Source: Protula sp. h YS-2021 (taxonomy: Eukaryota > Annelida > Polychaeta > Sabellida > Serpulidae). From it: a DNA stretch of 64,000 nt. The notes beneath the pieces were generated by a model. It worked only from the letters and a program-made list of their open reading frames with translations. It was not told where the DNA came from and searched no databases. Shown one piece after another: positions 9,701 through 20,700 of the stretch. Both the position numbers and the translations under genes were made by a program. The stretch spans positions 11,819,511 to 11,883,510 of the forward strand of contig OX457029.1 in assembly GCA_949752745.1 (NCBI GenBank). The letters are read 5' to 3'. Position 1 is the stretch's first letter. Every line of letters starts with the position of its first letter.

Positions 9701-11244
9701 CTTGAAATGGACAGCTTTGAGGTAAGTATTCCAAAAACACAGTCATAAGTTTTTCTTAGGGTACCTGTATTTAGAAAAAAAAAGATTTTAGGTATAAATA
9801 CCTTCACGTTTTTGCAGTTCCAAAACAAAAACGTGATAGACTTAATTTGCTGTCCACATTTATGTCTTGGAAGATTTAAAAGTTTCGCGTCAGGGCTCAG
9901 AAACTTTTAACTATTTACTTTACAGAAACAGCTTGGCAGTTTATCCAAATTCAAAATGAATGGAAGCAACATTGTCATCACGTGACCCGAGCTTATTTAT
10001 TCATTTATTTGGAGAAGGAGGGGGGGGGGGGGGGGTGCATGTGGAAATAGAGTGGGGATCGAGGGGGAGTTTGCTATACTTGAGTATGTGCTGTTTGTCT
10101 GGTGGTAGCTCTGAAAAAGACCACCTGTAAATAAGGACCACCGTCGAAAAGGACCACTTTTCCTTGTCGCCGATGCTGGTCTTAAGTCAGAGGCACCACT
10201 GTATACAGGGGGGAACCCCGCGATAGGACCCACCAAGCAAATGGGACCACCTGACAAATTGGCCCACCTGACAAACAGGACCACCTCACAAATAAGGCCG
10301 TCTTATAAATGGGACCACCTCACAAATAGGGCCACTTTTAAGTAGTCTCGCTTAAATTTGAAAAAGTTCCGAAACAGGACCATGCTGGAAGTTTAACCAC
10401 TATAGTTCAAATGGTGTCCCCATTTTCGTAATTTTTGATTTTCAGTGCCGGATCTAGGTTTTCACGAAGCATGCCATGGCTGTCATCATGTCCTTCACCT
10501 TCTTTCTCCACCTCAGCCAGAGCTGTATATGTTTATGTTTGTATTGTAGGCTGACGTCACTATCATCATGCTGTCTTTCGCCTCCTCCCTCCTCCTCCTC
10601 CTCCTTGCTCCTCCTCCTCAGTCTTTGCTGTGTATATTTATGTTTGTGTTACAGGCTGACGTCGCTGTCATTATGCTATCCTTCCCCTCCTTCCTCCTCC
10701 TACTCCTTCTCCTCCTCCTCCTCCTCCTCCTCAGCCTCTGCTGTGTATATTTATGTTTGTGTTGCAGGCTGACGTCGCTGTCTTCATGCTGTTCTTCGCC
10801 TCCTTCCTCCTCCTCCTCCTCCTGAGCCTCTTCTGTGTCTATTTATGTTTGTGTTGCAGGCTGACGTTACTGTCATCAAGCTGCTCTTGGCCTGCTCGTC
10901 CTGCTCGTCCTCAGCCTGTGTTGTGTATATTTATGTTTGCGTTGCAGGCTGACGTCGCTGTCATTATGCCGTCCTTCGCCTCCGCCTCCTCCTCCTCAGC
11001 CTCTGCTGTGTATATTTATGTTTGTGTTGCAGGCTGACGTCGCTGTCATCATGCTATCCTTCCCCTCCTTCCTCCTCCTACTCCTTCTCCTCCTCCTCCT
11101 CCTCCTCAGCCTCTGCTGTGTATATTTATGTTTGTGTTGCAGGCTGACGTCGCTGTCATTATGCTGTCCTTCGCCTCCTTCCTCCTCCTCATCAGCCTCT
11201 GCTGTATGTGCCACGTGCTCCGCTCAAAGAAATACAAAGGCTAG
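5183..11244 (+). CDS. Membrane-anchored carboxylesterase/cholinesterase-like protein (5 exons)
   Basis: The joined exons are 5183-6709, 7313-7502, 9219-9248, 9696-9721 and 11143-11244 (1875 nt, 624 aa plus stop), with consistent phases. A signal peptide spans residues 1-17. The type-B carboxylesterase fold shows the oxyanion-hole HGGG (133-136), a nucleophile region GQSSDG with Ser215, a candidate acid Asp332 before Gly333, and His467 in FHGSDLPYQFG. Cysteine pairs 81/109 and 267/277 fit the conserved disulfide loops. N-glycosylation sequons occur (for example NYT, NVT, NFT). Exon 2 supplies the typical WPAYT and LDFW C-terminal blocks. After an acidic linker, the last exon encodes one hydrophobic helix and the tail HVLRSKKYKG, predicting a type-I membrane protein of the neuroligin/gliotactin/neurotactin kind. 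The usual GESAGG elbow is altered, so catalysis is doubtful. Substrate is unknown. The exon model is inferred from sequence, not transcripts. Confidence 0.85.
6720..7062. repeat. ~17-bp tandem array (AATAGGACCACTCTCAC-type) in esterase intron 1
   Basis: About 18-20 units of AATAGGACCACCTCACA or AATAGGACCACTCTCAC start 10 nt after the exon 1 donor. The same unit recurs near 10.1-10.3 and 11.8-12.0 kb. It resembles the interior of the pogo-like MITE at 28288-28470, which suggests expansion from a MITE fragment. Confidence 0.85.
7264..7290. repeat. (AAT)n microsatellite in esterase intron 1
   Basis: About eight AAT units lie just upstream of the exon 2 acceptor (TCTTTCAGACAG). Confidence 0.9.
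7313..7502 (+). CDS. Esterase-like gene, exon 2 (C-terminal end of the hydrolase domain)
   Basis: The acceptor CAGACAG leads into a phase-0 reading frame that encodes SGDVIAWPAYTSQHKNVLIL and ends with LEPILDFWLALQ. These are the conserved last blocks of type-B carboxylesterases. Using the nearer CAG instead would give a stop, so the second AG is chosen. The donor is GAG AAG followed by GTACGT, leaving one nucleotide in phase. The 51-bp minisatellite begins at this donor. Confidence 0.88.
7503..8767. repeat. 51-bp minisatellite, ~25 units, starting at the exon 2 splice donor
   Basis: Units of 50-51 bp contain TACGTTCTTTGCTTGTAG and then GCACGAGGGGTTTTCGTGAG, with GAGGTGATACG at the join. The first unit starts with the real donor GTACGT. 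The second keeps GGTACGT and later ones mostly read GTGATACGT. The 51-bp period is a multiple of three and lacks stops, so long frames (VIRSLLVDTRGFREPRE per unit on the + strand) stay open on both strands. These are by-products, not genes. Each unit also looks like an acceptor (TTGCTTGTAG) and a weak donor (GAG then GTGATA) around a 29-nt block. Confidence 0.93.
9219..9248 (+). CDS. Esterase-like gene, exon 3 (30-nt acidic micro-exon)
   Basis: The exon lies between TATGTTTCAG and GTAAGTCG and encodes the linker GSDEDEKFKT in the phase required by exon 2. It matches no known domain, but splice sites and phase agree. It forms part of the juxtamembrane linker. Confidence 0.7.
9478..9545 (-). 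repeat. tRNA-like SINE head
   Basis: The - strand reads TTAGTTGGTTAGAGC (A-box/D-arm-like) and, about 30 nt on, GATTCGATTCCC (B-box/T-arm-like). The anticodon stem does not fold properly. It looks like a tRNA-derived short repeat, not a working tRNA gene. Confidence 0.6.
9696..9721 (+). CDS. Esterase-like gene, exon 4 (26-nt micro-exon)
   Basis: The exon lies between TATGTTTCAG and GTAAGTAT. It completes a codon split with exon 3, encodes DFLEMDSFE and ends in phase 0, exactly what the transmembrane exon copies need. The upstream acceptor resembles that of exon 3. Confidence 0.68.
10110..10345. mobile_element. Fragments of pogo-like MITEs with GGACCAC repeats
   Basis: A right end (GATGCTGGTCTTAAGTCAGA, then CACTGTA) is followed at once by a left-end-like sequence (TACAGGGGGGAACCCCGCG) and several ~17-bp GGACCACCTGACAAAT units. 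This resembles the complete MITE at 28288-28470. Confidence 0.6.
10474..11142 (+). repeat. Tandem array of transmembrane-exon copies, each with its own acceptor
   Basis: Copies begin at 10550, 10655, 10768, 10860, 10948 and 11033, with a decayed one near 10474. The final copy is exon 5 at 11143. Spacing is 85-113 bp. Each unit has TTATGTTTGTGTTGCAG directly before GCTGACGTCGCTGTCATTAT, then a variable run of CTC/CTT codons and AGCCTCTGCTGT. In phase 0 each copy starts ADVAVIML-like and runs into poly-Leu. Copies 1 and 2 share a frame; the others do not. Only the last copy reaches a normal basic tail and stop. Any of the acceptors could be used, giving alternative C-termini. Confidence 0.9.
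11143..11244 (+). CDS. Esterase-like gene, exon 5 (transmembrane helix and cytoplasmic tail)
   Basis: The exon follows the acceptor TTTGTGTTGCAG in phase 0. It encodes 33 residues: a hydrophobic segment (ADVAVIMLSFASFLLLISLC), a Cys-rich edge, then HVLRSKKYKG and TAG. The basic residues after the helix fit an inside-positive membrane anchor. Of all copies in the array, only this one ends in a compact tail with a stop, so it is taken as the default last exon. Confidence 0.75.
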   Translation, partial: ADVAVIMLSFASFLLLISLCCMCHVLRSKKYKG

Positions 11245-11640
11245 CTGGACTAACAAACCCCTCCCTCCAGCCTGCCCCAACAGTCGCCCCCCCCCCCACC
11301 CGAGCACATTAACGCTTCTTCCTCTCAAAGAAACACAACGGCTAGTTGGATTAACTAGCTCCTCCCTCCTGTCCAAATAGCAGCCTACACCCCTCCCCCA
11401 AGGATGCCCTCCGCCAGCCCCACCCCGCCTCCCACCCCGAGCACAATAATGCTTGTTCCTCTTAAAGAAACACGAAAGGCTAGCTAGACTAACTAGTCAC
11501 TCCCTCCATCCTTTCCGCAAACCCACCCCATCCTTCCGAACATGCCCTCCTCCAGTACCCCCTCCCCCTCCAACCCACACGATAGCAGCACAACTCAACG
11601 TTATATGCTCAAAGAAATACAAAGACTTACTAGACTGACC
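11226..11640 (+). repeat. 3'-UTR tandem repeat that includes the stop-codon region
   Basis: A block like TCAAAGAAATACAAAGGCTA followed by a GGACTAAC-like sequence recurs near 11226, 11326, 11461 and 11607. The copies are separated by C-rich spacers (CCTCCCCC and GAGCACA-type words). The first copy spans the end of the coding sequence. Confidence 0.75.
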
Positions 11641-11809
11641 ATGCCACCATCCCAAGCAACCGCCCATCCGAGCACGCCAAACCCCTCAACCAGCAACCCC
11701 CTCCCAAGTACGCCACCTCGAGCCCTCCCCCACCACCCTTCCACCGAAGAACAGTGAAGTATGGAACCACACCAGTCACGACATAGTTGACACACAGCAG
11801 AACCTCCGG

Positions 11810-11992
11810 ATCCGACAACCTCGCAAATGGGACCACGTCTGGATAGAGGACCACGTCGTGAAAGGACCACATCATGAAAAGGACCACATCATGAAAGGAC
11901 CACATCATGAAAAGGACCACATCGTGAAAGAACCACACCATGAAGAGGACCACATCATGAAAAGGACCACATCATGAAAAAGATCACATTAT
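11810..11992. repeat. ~17-20-bp GGACCACATCATGAAA tandem array
   Basis: About nine units of AAAGGACCACATCATG lie downstream of the esterase stop. The GGACCAC core is shared with the arrays in intron 1 and near 10.2 kb. Confidence 0.85.
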
Positions 11993-12017
11993 GACAGAGC
12001 CAAAAGTTAGATTCTAT

Positions 12018-12023
12018 AATAAA
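12018..12023 (+). terminator. Candidate polyadenylation signal AATAAA
   Basis: AATAAA occurs about 775 nt after the esterase stop, past the GGACCAC array. Its use cannot be judged without transcripts. Confidence 0.35.
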
Positions 12024-12029
12024 AGAGCA

Positions 12030-13680
12030 CCAGCTTGATAAAAAATTCCTTGGTTCCACTTTACTTCCATGTAGAAGAAAAAACAAGGATTAGAAAGAGT
12101 TAGATGTTAAAATGATAAAATGCCCTCGAACAATGTCGTAATTGTTGAAATAATAACAAGGTACATAAAATGTGCAATTCTTAGAAGTGAGGATAAATAT
12201 TAATTCAAAGATAAAATTTAATTTGATTAATTTTTTAAATATTTTGAGGGAAGTCTTAACGGTATTTTGGTACAGGGCTTAATAAACTTCCATTGAAATT
12301 TCCAAAACATTTATCCTTGCAAATCAGAAAAATGTCAAAAAGGATAAAAAACAAACAATGCAAATGCAATTAAAAAAAAAAAACTGAAAATTATTAAAAA
12401 GATCTGGTCAAGTTTCTTATTACTTTAAAAATAAAACAAGACATTTTTTCTCCACTGCATAAACTGCCAAATCCGAAATTTGTAAGCATTACAGTAGTAA
12501 CTTAATAAGTTGAAAAAGCAGAAATTTCAAGAAAAAAAAAACAAAAACAAAATCTTTATGTAATTCAGCTGACCGCTAGATAGATCTGTCTGTTGTGCAT
12601 AAACACAATGCGGATGTAGACAAAAAAGTAGTTCCGTTCTTTCAATAATAGTACTAGTTTCGTGCAGTCCGCGGTGGGTCTGCAGAACAAACAGATCTAA
12701 CACAACCGTTGCTATATAACAGCTGACCTTCTAGAGCCACCTGTTATGTTTAAACACAAAACGGATGGATATTTAAAAAAAGCAGTTCTTCTGCTTTCTA
12801 ATTACTATTTTCGCTGCATCCCCCAGTTAGTTAAATGAGTAAAAAGATGTGCTGAAAAAATAAAAGAAAATCTGTGATGTTGATTCAGATTCCCGGACAA
12901 AGTGACCTCACAAGATTATCTCCATTATTTGTTTATGTCCGGTCATGACCTGTTAATTTTGGCGGCAGGTCCGTCTGAGAATCTGTTTGCTGGTAACCTT
13001 TATATTGTTTGCGGTATAACTTTCGACAACCTGGTCGATATGTTTGTATGCGTATGCACACACAGCTGAAAAGTATTGCATTTAAGTGATCAAAAAAAAA
13101 AAAGAAACAAACAAACAAAAAAAAAACAAAAAAAACAAACAAACAAAACAAACAAACAAACAAACAAACAAACAAACACGCATTTTCTGCATCAACAAGT
13201 TTTATTAACATGGATGCTGATTATCTTTCCCTTTTACAACCTCTAAAAATACATAAATTATTGAAGTGCACGTTATTCTGATACAATGTTCGCATACAAT
13301 TTCCTTCGTTTTTTTTAAATAAATAAATTATGAGTTTAACATGAAAATTTATACAAACTGTGTGTGAAGAAGTAATACAACTTGTGTGCAAATGCAAAAT
13401 AATATAAAAAAAAACCATTCTAATACACAAGCATGCGGTATTTATTTAATTTAAAGTTGAGAAATAGTTGTGTACAACTTCTTGGATGGGCTTCTCGATC
13501 AATCTCGAAGTTCCTGAGACCATTTCTTCATACATAACATTGGCATTTTACTATATGCCAGCTGCTACCAAAAACAATTCAATAGTTCCATAGCAGCTAT
13601 AGAAACACCGGAAGCGGGTGTTGAGTGGGTTATTTATAGAACATTTATCGTTTAAATATTCATACTGGAAGTGCGGAATA
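12030..13680. other. AT-rich stretch without a recognised gene
   Basis: Nothing coding is supported. It includes an (AAAC)n tract near 13085-13178. A pair of related blocks near 12580 and 12730 (TAGATAGATCTGTCTGTTGT and CTTCTAGAGCCACCTGTTAT, each followed by AAACACAA) suggests an old duplication. Confidence 0.5.
13085..13178. repeat. (AAAC)n microsatellite
   Basis: Interrupted AAAC units run for about 90 bp. Confidence 0.9.
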
Positions 13681-13687
13681 ATAATAT

Positions 13688-13760
13688 GACAGTGGCGGAT
13701 CTAGGAGGAGGGGGATTCAGGGGTTGAAATCCCCCCCCCCCTCGCCAAAATTCGGGAAGA
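13688..13760. repeat. GTGGCGGATCTAGG-type dispersed repeat end
   Basis: The sequence CAGTGGCGGATCTAGG recurs in degraded form near 10442 (CAGTGCCGGATCTAGG) and 32990 (AATGTCGGATCTAAG). It resembles hAT-type transposon ends. No partner end was identified. Confidence 0.4.
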
Positions 13761-14149
13761 AATAGACTGTTCAATTTTTCATTTTCACAAAAAAAATTGA
13801 CTGGTTAAAGTTGTCAGTTTTGGATGAGTTGTTAAAGTTGACCCTTGAACAAAACATGACTCCACCACTATGATAAGACCATTTTCATATAACCTGAAGA
13901 GTTGTTTCGGATATGTAAAGACCTACAGTACAAAATTCTACAGAATATAAATACATATGGGGTGGGGATGGAGGGGAGGGTCATCTGAAAATTATCGGCC
14001 GCCTTCAAGTTTTCCATGGTTTCGAGAATTTCCGGAATTTGCTCGGAATTTGCTGGAAAAGCAGTGCTAGCATCTGGTAATTCACAAGTTCGTCACATAA
14101 AGTTTATTCAAAGTGCGGCCAATTTCATAATGAAAGTCCAGAATTAGAG

Positions 14150-14320
14150 GAAAGAGGTGTTTACTTATTAGAGGTTGTTCACCAAATACAGGTTGTTCAC
14201 CAATTAGAGGTTGTTCACCAACTGGAGGTTGGGCACTAATTAGAGGTTTTTCACTAATTAGAGGTTTTTCACTAATTAGACGTTGCTCACTAAGCAGATG
14301 TGTTCACTAACGGGGGTTTT
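14150..14320. repeat. ~20-bp tandem repeat (TTAGAGGTTGTTCACTAA)
   Basis: About eight diverged units with the cores AGAGGTTGTTCACC and AGAGGTTTTTCACTAA follow one another. Confidence 0.8.
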
Positions 14321-15201
14321 TCTTTTCAACAGGAACAGACAATCTAGGTACAAGGGTGACGTCACAAATCTTACGTAATGTGATGAAATTGAAAAGCCCC
14401 AAAATTGTGCATAGGTACTGTAAAGATGACCCCTAACCTTTCTAGTGGGGGCGGGGGGGGGCGGGGGGGGGGGAGAGTTAGACATATAACAGTTGTCACA
14501 TATAACATATTCAATGACTTTTTGTGTTCATGTTTTGGGCAAAACATTTTACATGTTCACCATTTTTAAAAGGAACAGACTATTCGCACTGCAGACTTTG
14601 GTATAGATAAACGGCTCTCTGTGCAAGTAAGAAAACTAGATATGAAGTTCAAATATTGTGGTGCGAATAGCCTATTCGTTTTATATAAAAAAATCACAGA
14701 TTGGCTAAGCTCAGTGTGCATCATGCAACACAACTCTCTTTCAAATTCTTTGAGGTCAAGGACAATAACATGACCTTTTCTCCTTGACATTGGTTTATAA
14801 ACCGGGAACGGGTCTCTTGTGAGAGAAAATAAGTTTATGGTTTTAGTAGTGAAACACCAATTACAAAATTCCGATTATGGAATCATTACACAACATACTG
14901 TAAGAAAAAAGCTTACAATTAATACACAGGTATCACAAGTTTAAAAAAAAAGTGCAAAATAAAACACATCTAAAACATTAATAATACTGATCCGTATTTA
15001 TCTTAAGCCACCCCAACTGGTGCTTTCTAAACCTAACACATACATTTAAGAAATGCTGTAATATTTTATAGAAGCCTTTTGTTTCATGCATAGAAGAGAG
15101 AATTGACCTTTCATTGGTCAAGAATGTGGTTAAAACATTTCATGAGGAATAGAAGGTTTGATTTAGCTCCCCGGGAGTGGTGGAGGGGACGGGGGGGGGG
15201 G

Positions 15202-15476
15202 GGGGCTCTTGATATAATATGTATTACCATGTGTGCCCCCGTGAAGGAGTGGGGGTAATTTTTAGGCTAGAAGCTGCCCGCGCAGAGTGTCAGTTTCGTG
15301 TAAATTGGGGGAGTAAATTTCCTTCAGTATCCCGCGTTTACCATAACAAGGGAGATTCTTTCGGAATTGCACTCCGCATTTGTCGAAGAATAGTTTCAAA
15401 TTTAACATTTCCGCTTAGCGGTCACTTTAAAAAGTCATGGGCACGCATTATAACCAGTTGGTACGTGAGTGGCCCT
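15202..15476 (+). repeat. Copy of the ~275-bp dispersed element
   Basis: The left end (CTCTTGATATAATATGTATT, then ACCATGTGTGCC) and the right end (ACCAGTTGGTACGTGAGTGG) match the other copies. Internal landmarks are CCGCGTTTACC, TTGCACTCCGCATTTG and GGTCACTTTAAAAAGTCATG. There is no coding capacity. Confidence 0.65.
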
Positions 15477-16135
15477 CCCCCTCCTCCCCCCGTCCCCCTC
15501 CCTGGGAATTAACGCTATCATATTTCGGAAAGATGACAATATATTTATATATATATTTTGGTATTGTACATTACAATAAGAATGCTTATCCAATCATTCT
15601 ACTAAGGATAGGGAGAGGGACTGAAATGTGAAGACTTCACATAGCTCTTTTGCATTATTTCAATTAAAAAAAAACTGGAAAAGACGTTTCTGTGTTTTGG
15701 CTTCAGCTAAACTGCAGGTAACTTTCAAAACTTAATGCCCAATTTAATTCTTGGCAAAACTGCATTACACATAGCCTCACCCAACCTACCTCTAAGAAAC
15801 AAGAACAAAAACCTTGAATACAGGCTGTATATATATATTTTTCCCCAGAACTGCAACAAAATTAAAAAGAATGTCCGTGGACATTGCGCCCAGCCGTTAA
15901 AGCGAAAACATTACAAAGACAAAAAGAGAAACGACAAATGTCGACAAGATATAAATTTATAGAAGACCTAATGGCAAACATTGCTATAAAAAATAAAACC
16001 GGACCAGATCTGGAGGACGAACAGCATTGTTTGTGTTTATATTAAGCTATCCGTTTATTTGGCCAGTTTCTGCCGAGCCGATAACAAAAAGTACTGCAAG
16101 TCCATTTGGGATGGAGAAACGGAGGAAAAAAGAAA

Positions 16136-16670
<535 letters not shown>

Positions 16671-16727
16671 TATATATATATCAAACGGGCTTGTGCACAA
16701 TTATAGGGATGATTCTAAGAGTGAAAA

Positions 16728-16806
16728 GGTATATCTAGGGTGGGCTTGAACCCACTACCTCATCATTCACAAGCCAACGCGCAAACCACTGGACCAGCTA
16801 AGTCCC
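16728..16806 (-). repeat. tRNA-derived SINE-like head
   Basis: The - strand reads GGGGACTTAGCTGGTCCAGT, then GGTTTGCGCGTTGG, and ends with a good T-arm GTGGGTTCAAGCCCACCC. The A- and B-box spacing is tRNA-like, but the acceptor stem does not close, so it is more likely a short interspersed repeat. Confidence 0.6.
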
Positions 16807-17529
16807 CACACTATTTTAGCTAAATTAGATGAAATCGCCAAGTATAATGCAAATATGACGAAGAAACTTGAATGGAACCTTCCTGTAAAATTCCAACGCG
16901 ATCGGGCCTGATTTGTAGGTAGAGTGGCATTTTTTTTTGTATTTTCTTAAATTTGACCAATATTTTGGCCAATTTCGGCCAGATTGGGAAAGAAACATAC
17001 ATACACACACTCACACATACACGCAACAAACAATTCCCGCAAGTGATGAGTATAGTCCATTATCGAAATAAGGTGGGGGTAAAAACTAGATTTGGATGGA
17101 AAATACACTGTTGATAACTTTAACGTTGCTTAATTTTATGGGGTCTTCTGAGAACGTTATCTGTTTGAATAATTCTATACCTGACAATCCCGTGACTACA
17201 CCTCACAACCGAGGAGATTTTATACGGTCCCCAATAAAAATGGAAGTTTTCAACAACAACAAAAAAAAAAAAAATAACAAGTTTGTCCAAGGACAAAGTC
17301 CCAGCTTACGAAAAGCAATAAGACCCATTCCAGCGTGCATGAGCGAAGGAATTTCCCTGAAATATCAAGCTTCAAAAGATGAGACGGCAAAGAGCTAGCT
17401 CAATAATTAATTTAGCACCGGACCAGAACATAGACCGATAAATGCATACAAAGATTTCTTTCCAAGAAAAATTGGGAACAGATTTTTTGTATATCTGGTA
17501 GACTGGATAGATTGCCATAGATACCTTCA

Positions 17530-17785
17530 AACAACGCTCGCATTTCGGACCAGTGCGCATATTTATGTAACTTGCCTCGATGCGCGGTTCTAATTCAGAC
17601 AAGTGCGCATGTTTATTTAATTTGCGTTGATGCGTGGCTCTCATTTTGGAACAGTGCACATGTTTATTTAACTTAATAAAGATTAATGCGCGGTTCTTAT
17701 TCCAGACCAATGCGCATGTTTATTTTACTTTCGTACTTATTTTGGACAAGTGCACAAGTTTCCTTAGGTTGTCTTGATGCGCGGG
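17530..17785. repeat. ~60-bp tandem repeat, about 4-5 copies
   Basis: The unit carries AGTGCGCATGTTTATTTAA and TTGATGCGCGGTTCT and borders the start of the 114-bp satellite. Confidence 0.7.
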
Positions 17786-17786
17786 T

Positions 17787-20700
17787 CACAACATTCGTAC
17801 ATTATCGCCCAATGTTCCCTATTATCGCCCACCCGAAAAATATTATATTTATCATATTTTCGGGTCCTAGAATTGTTTCCTGCGCTTTTAAAGCGAAAAT
17901 TACAACTTTCTTGCATTATCGCACAATATTCCCAATTATCGCCCACCCGAAAAATATCACATTTATCATATTTTCGGGTCATAGAATTGATTCCTGCACT
18001 TTTAAAGCGAAAATTACAACTTTCTTGCATTATCGCCCAATGTTCCCTATTATCGCCGACACGAAAAATATCATATTTATCATATTTTCGGGTCATAGAA
18101 TTGATTATTGCACTTTTAAAGCGAAAATTACAACTTTCTTACATTATCGCCCAATGTTCCCTATTATCGCCCACACGAAAAATATCACATTTATCATATT
18201 TTCGGGTCATAGAATTGTTTCCTGCACTTTTAAAGCGAAAATTACAACTTTCTTGCACTATCGCCCAATGTTCCCTATTATCGACCATCCGAAAAATATC
18301 ATATTTATCATATTTTCGGGTCACAGAATTGATTCCTGCACTTTTAAAGCGAAAATTACAATTTTCTTACATTATCGCCCAATATTCCCTATTATCGCCC
18401 ACCCGAAAAATATCACATTTATCATATTTTCGGGTCATAGAATTGATTCCTGCACTTTTAAAGCGAAAATTACAACTTTCTTGCATTATCGCCCAATGTT
18501 CCCTATTATCGCCCATCCGAAAAATATCACATTTATCATATTTTCGGGTTATAGAATTGATTCCTGCTCTTTTAAAGCGAAAATTACAACTTTCTTACAT
18601 TATCGCCCAATGTTACCTATTATCGCCCACACGAAAAATATTATATTTATGATATTTTCGGGTCCTAGAATTGTTTCCTGCACTTTTAAAGCGAAAATTA
18701 CAACTTTCTTGCTTTATCGCCCAATATTCCCTGTTATCGCCCACCCGTAAAATATCACATTGATCATATTTTCGGGTCACAGAATTGATTCCTGCACTTT
18801 AAAAGCGAAAATTACAACTTTCTTGCATTATCGCCCAATGCTCCCTATTATCGCCCACACGAAAAATATCACATTTATCATATTTTCGGGTCATAGAATT
18901 GATTCCTGCACTTTTAAAGCGAAAATTACAACTTTCTTGCATTATCGTCCAATGTTCCCTATTATCGCCCATCCAAAAAATATCATATTTTTCATATTTT
19001 CGGGACATATAATTGCTCCCTGCACTTTTAAAGCGAAAATTACAACTTTCTTGCATTATCGCCCAATATTCCCTATTATCGCCCATCCGAAAAATATCAT
19101 ATTTATCATATTTTCGGGTTATAGAATTGATTCCTGCTCTTTTAAAGCGAAAATTACAACTTTCTTACATTATCGCCCAATGTTCCCTATTATCGCCCAC
19201 ACGAAAAATATTATATTTATCATATTTTCGGGTCCTAGAATTGTTTCCTGCACTTTTAAAGCGAAAATTACAACTTTCTTGCTTTATCGCCCAATATTCC
19301 CTGTTATCGACCACCCGTAAAATATCACATTGATCATATTTTCGGGTCACAGAATTGATTCCTGCACTTTTAAAGCGAAAATTACAACTTTCTTGCATTA
19401 TCGCCCAATGCTCCCTATTATCGCCCACACGAAAAATACCATATTTATCATATTTTCGGGTCATAGAATTGATTCCTGCTCTTTTAAAGCGAAAATTACA
19501 ACTTTCTTACATTATCGCCCAATGTTCCCTATTATCGCCCACACGAAAAATATTATAGTTATCATATTTTCGGGTCATAGAATTGTTTCCTGCACTTTTA
19601 AAGCGAAAATTACAACTTTCTTGCTTTATCGCCCAATATTCCCTGTTATCGCCCACCCGAAAAATATCACACTGATCATATTTTCGGGTCACAGAATTGA
19701 TTCCTGCACTTTTAAATGGAAAATTACAACTTTCTTGCACTATCGCCCAATGTTCCCTATTATCGACCATCCGAAAAATATCATATTTATCATATTTTCG
19801 GGTCACAGAATTGATTCCTGCACTTTTAAAGCGAAAATTACAATTTTCTTACATTATCGCCCAATATTCCCTATTATCGCCTACCCGAAAAATATCACAT
19901 TTATCATATTTTCGGGTCATAGAATTGATTCCTGCACTTTTAAAGCGAAAATTACAACTTTCTTGCATTATCGCCCAATATTCCCTATTATCGCCGACAC
20001 GAAAAATATCATATTTATCATATTTTCGGGTCATAGAATTGATTATTGCACTTTTAAAGCGAAAATTACAACTTTCTTACATTATCGCCCAATGTTCCCT
20101 ATTATCGCCCACACGAAAAATATCACATTTATCATATTTTCGGGTCATAGAATTGTTTCCTGCACTTTTAAAGCGAAAATTACAACTTTCTTGCACTATC
20201 GCCCAATGTTCCCTATTATCGACCATCCGAAAAATATCATATTTATCATATTTTCGGGTCACAGAATTGATTCCTGCACTTTTAAAGCGAAAATTACAAT
20301 TTTCTTACATTATCGCCCAATATTCCCTATTATCGCCTACCCGAAAAATATCACATTTATCATATTTTCGGGTCATAGAATTGATTCCTGCACTTTTAAA
20401 GCGAAAATTACAACTTTCTTGCATTATCGCCCAATATTCCCTATTATCGCCGACACGAAAAATATCATATTTATCATATTTTCGGGTCATAGAATTGATT
20501 ATTGCACTTTTAAAGCGAAAATTACAACTTTCTTACATTATCGCCCAATGTTCCCTATTATCGCCCACACGAAAAATATCACATTTATCATATTTTCGGG
20601 TCATAGAATTGTTTCCTGCACTTTTAAAGCGAAAATTACAACTTTCTTGCACTATCGCCCAATGTTCCCTATTATCGACCATCCGAAAAATATCATATTT

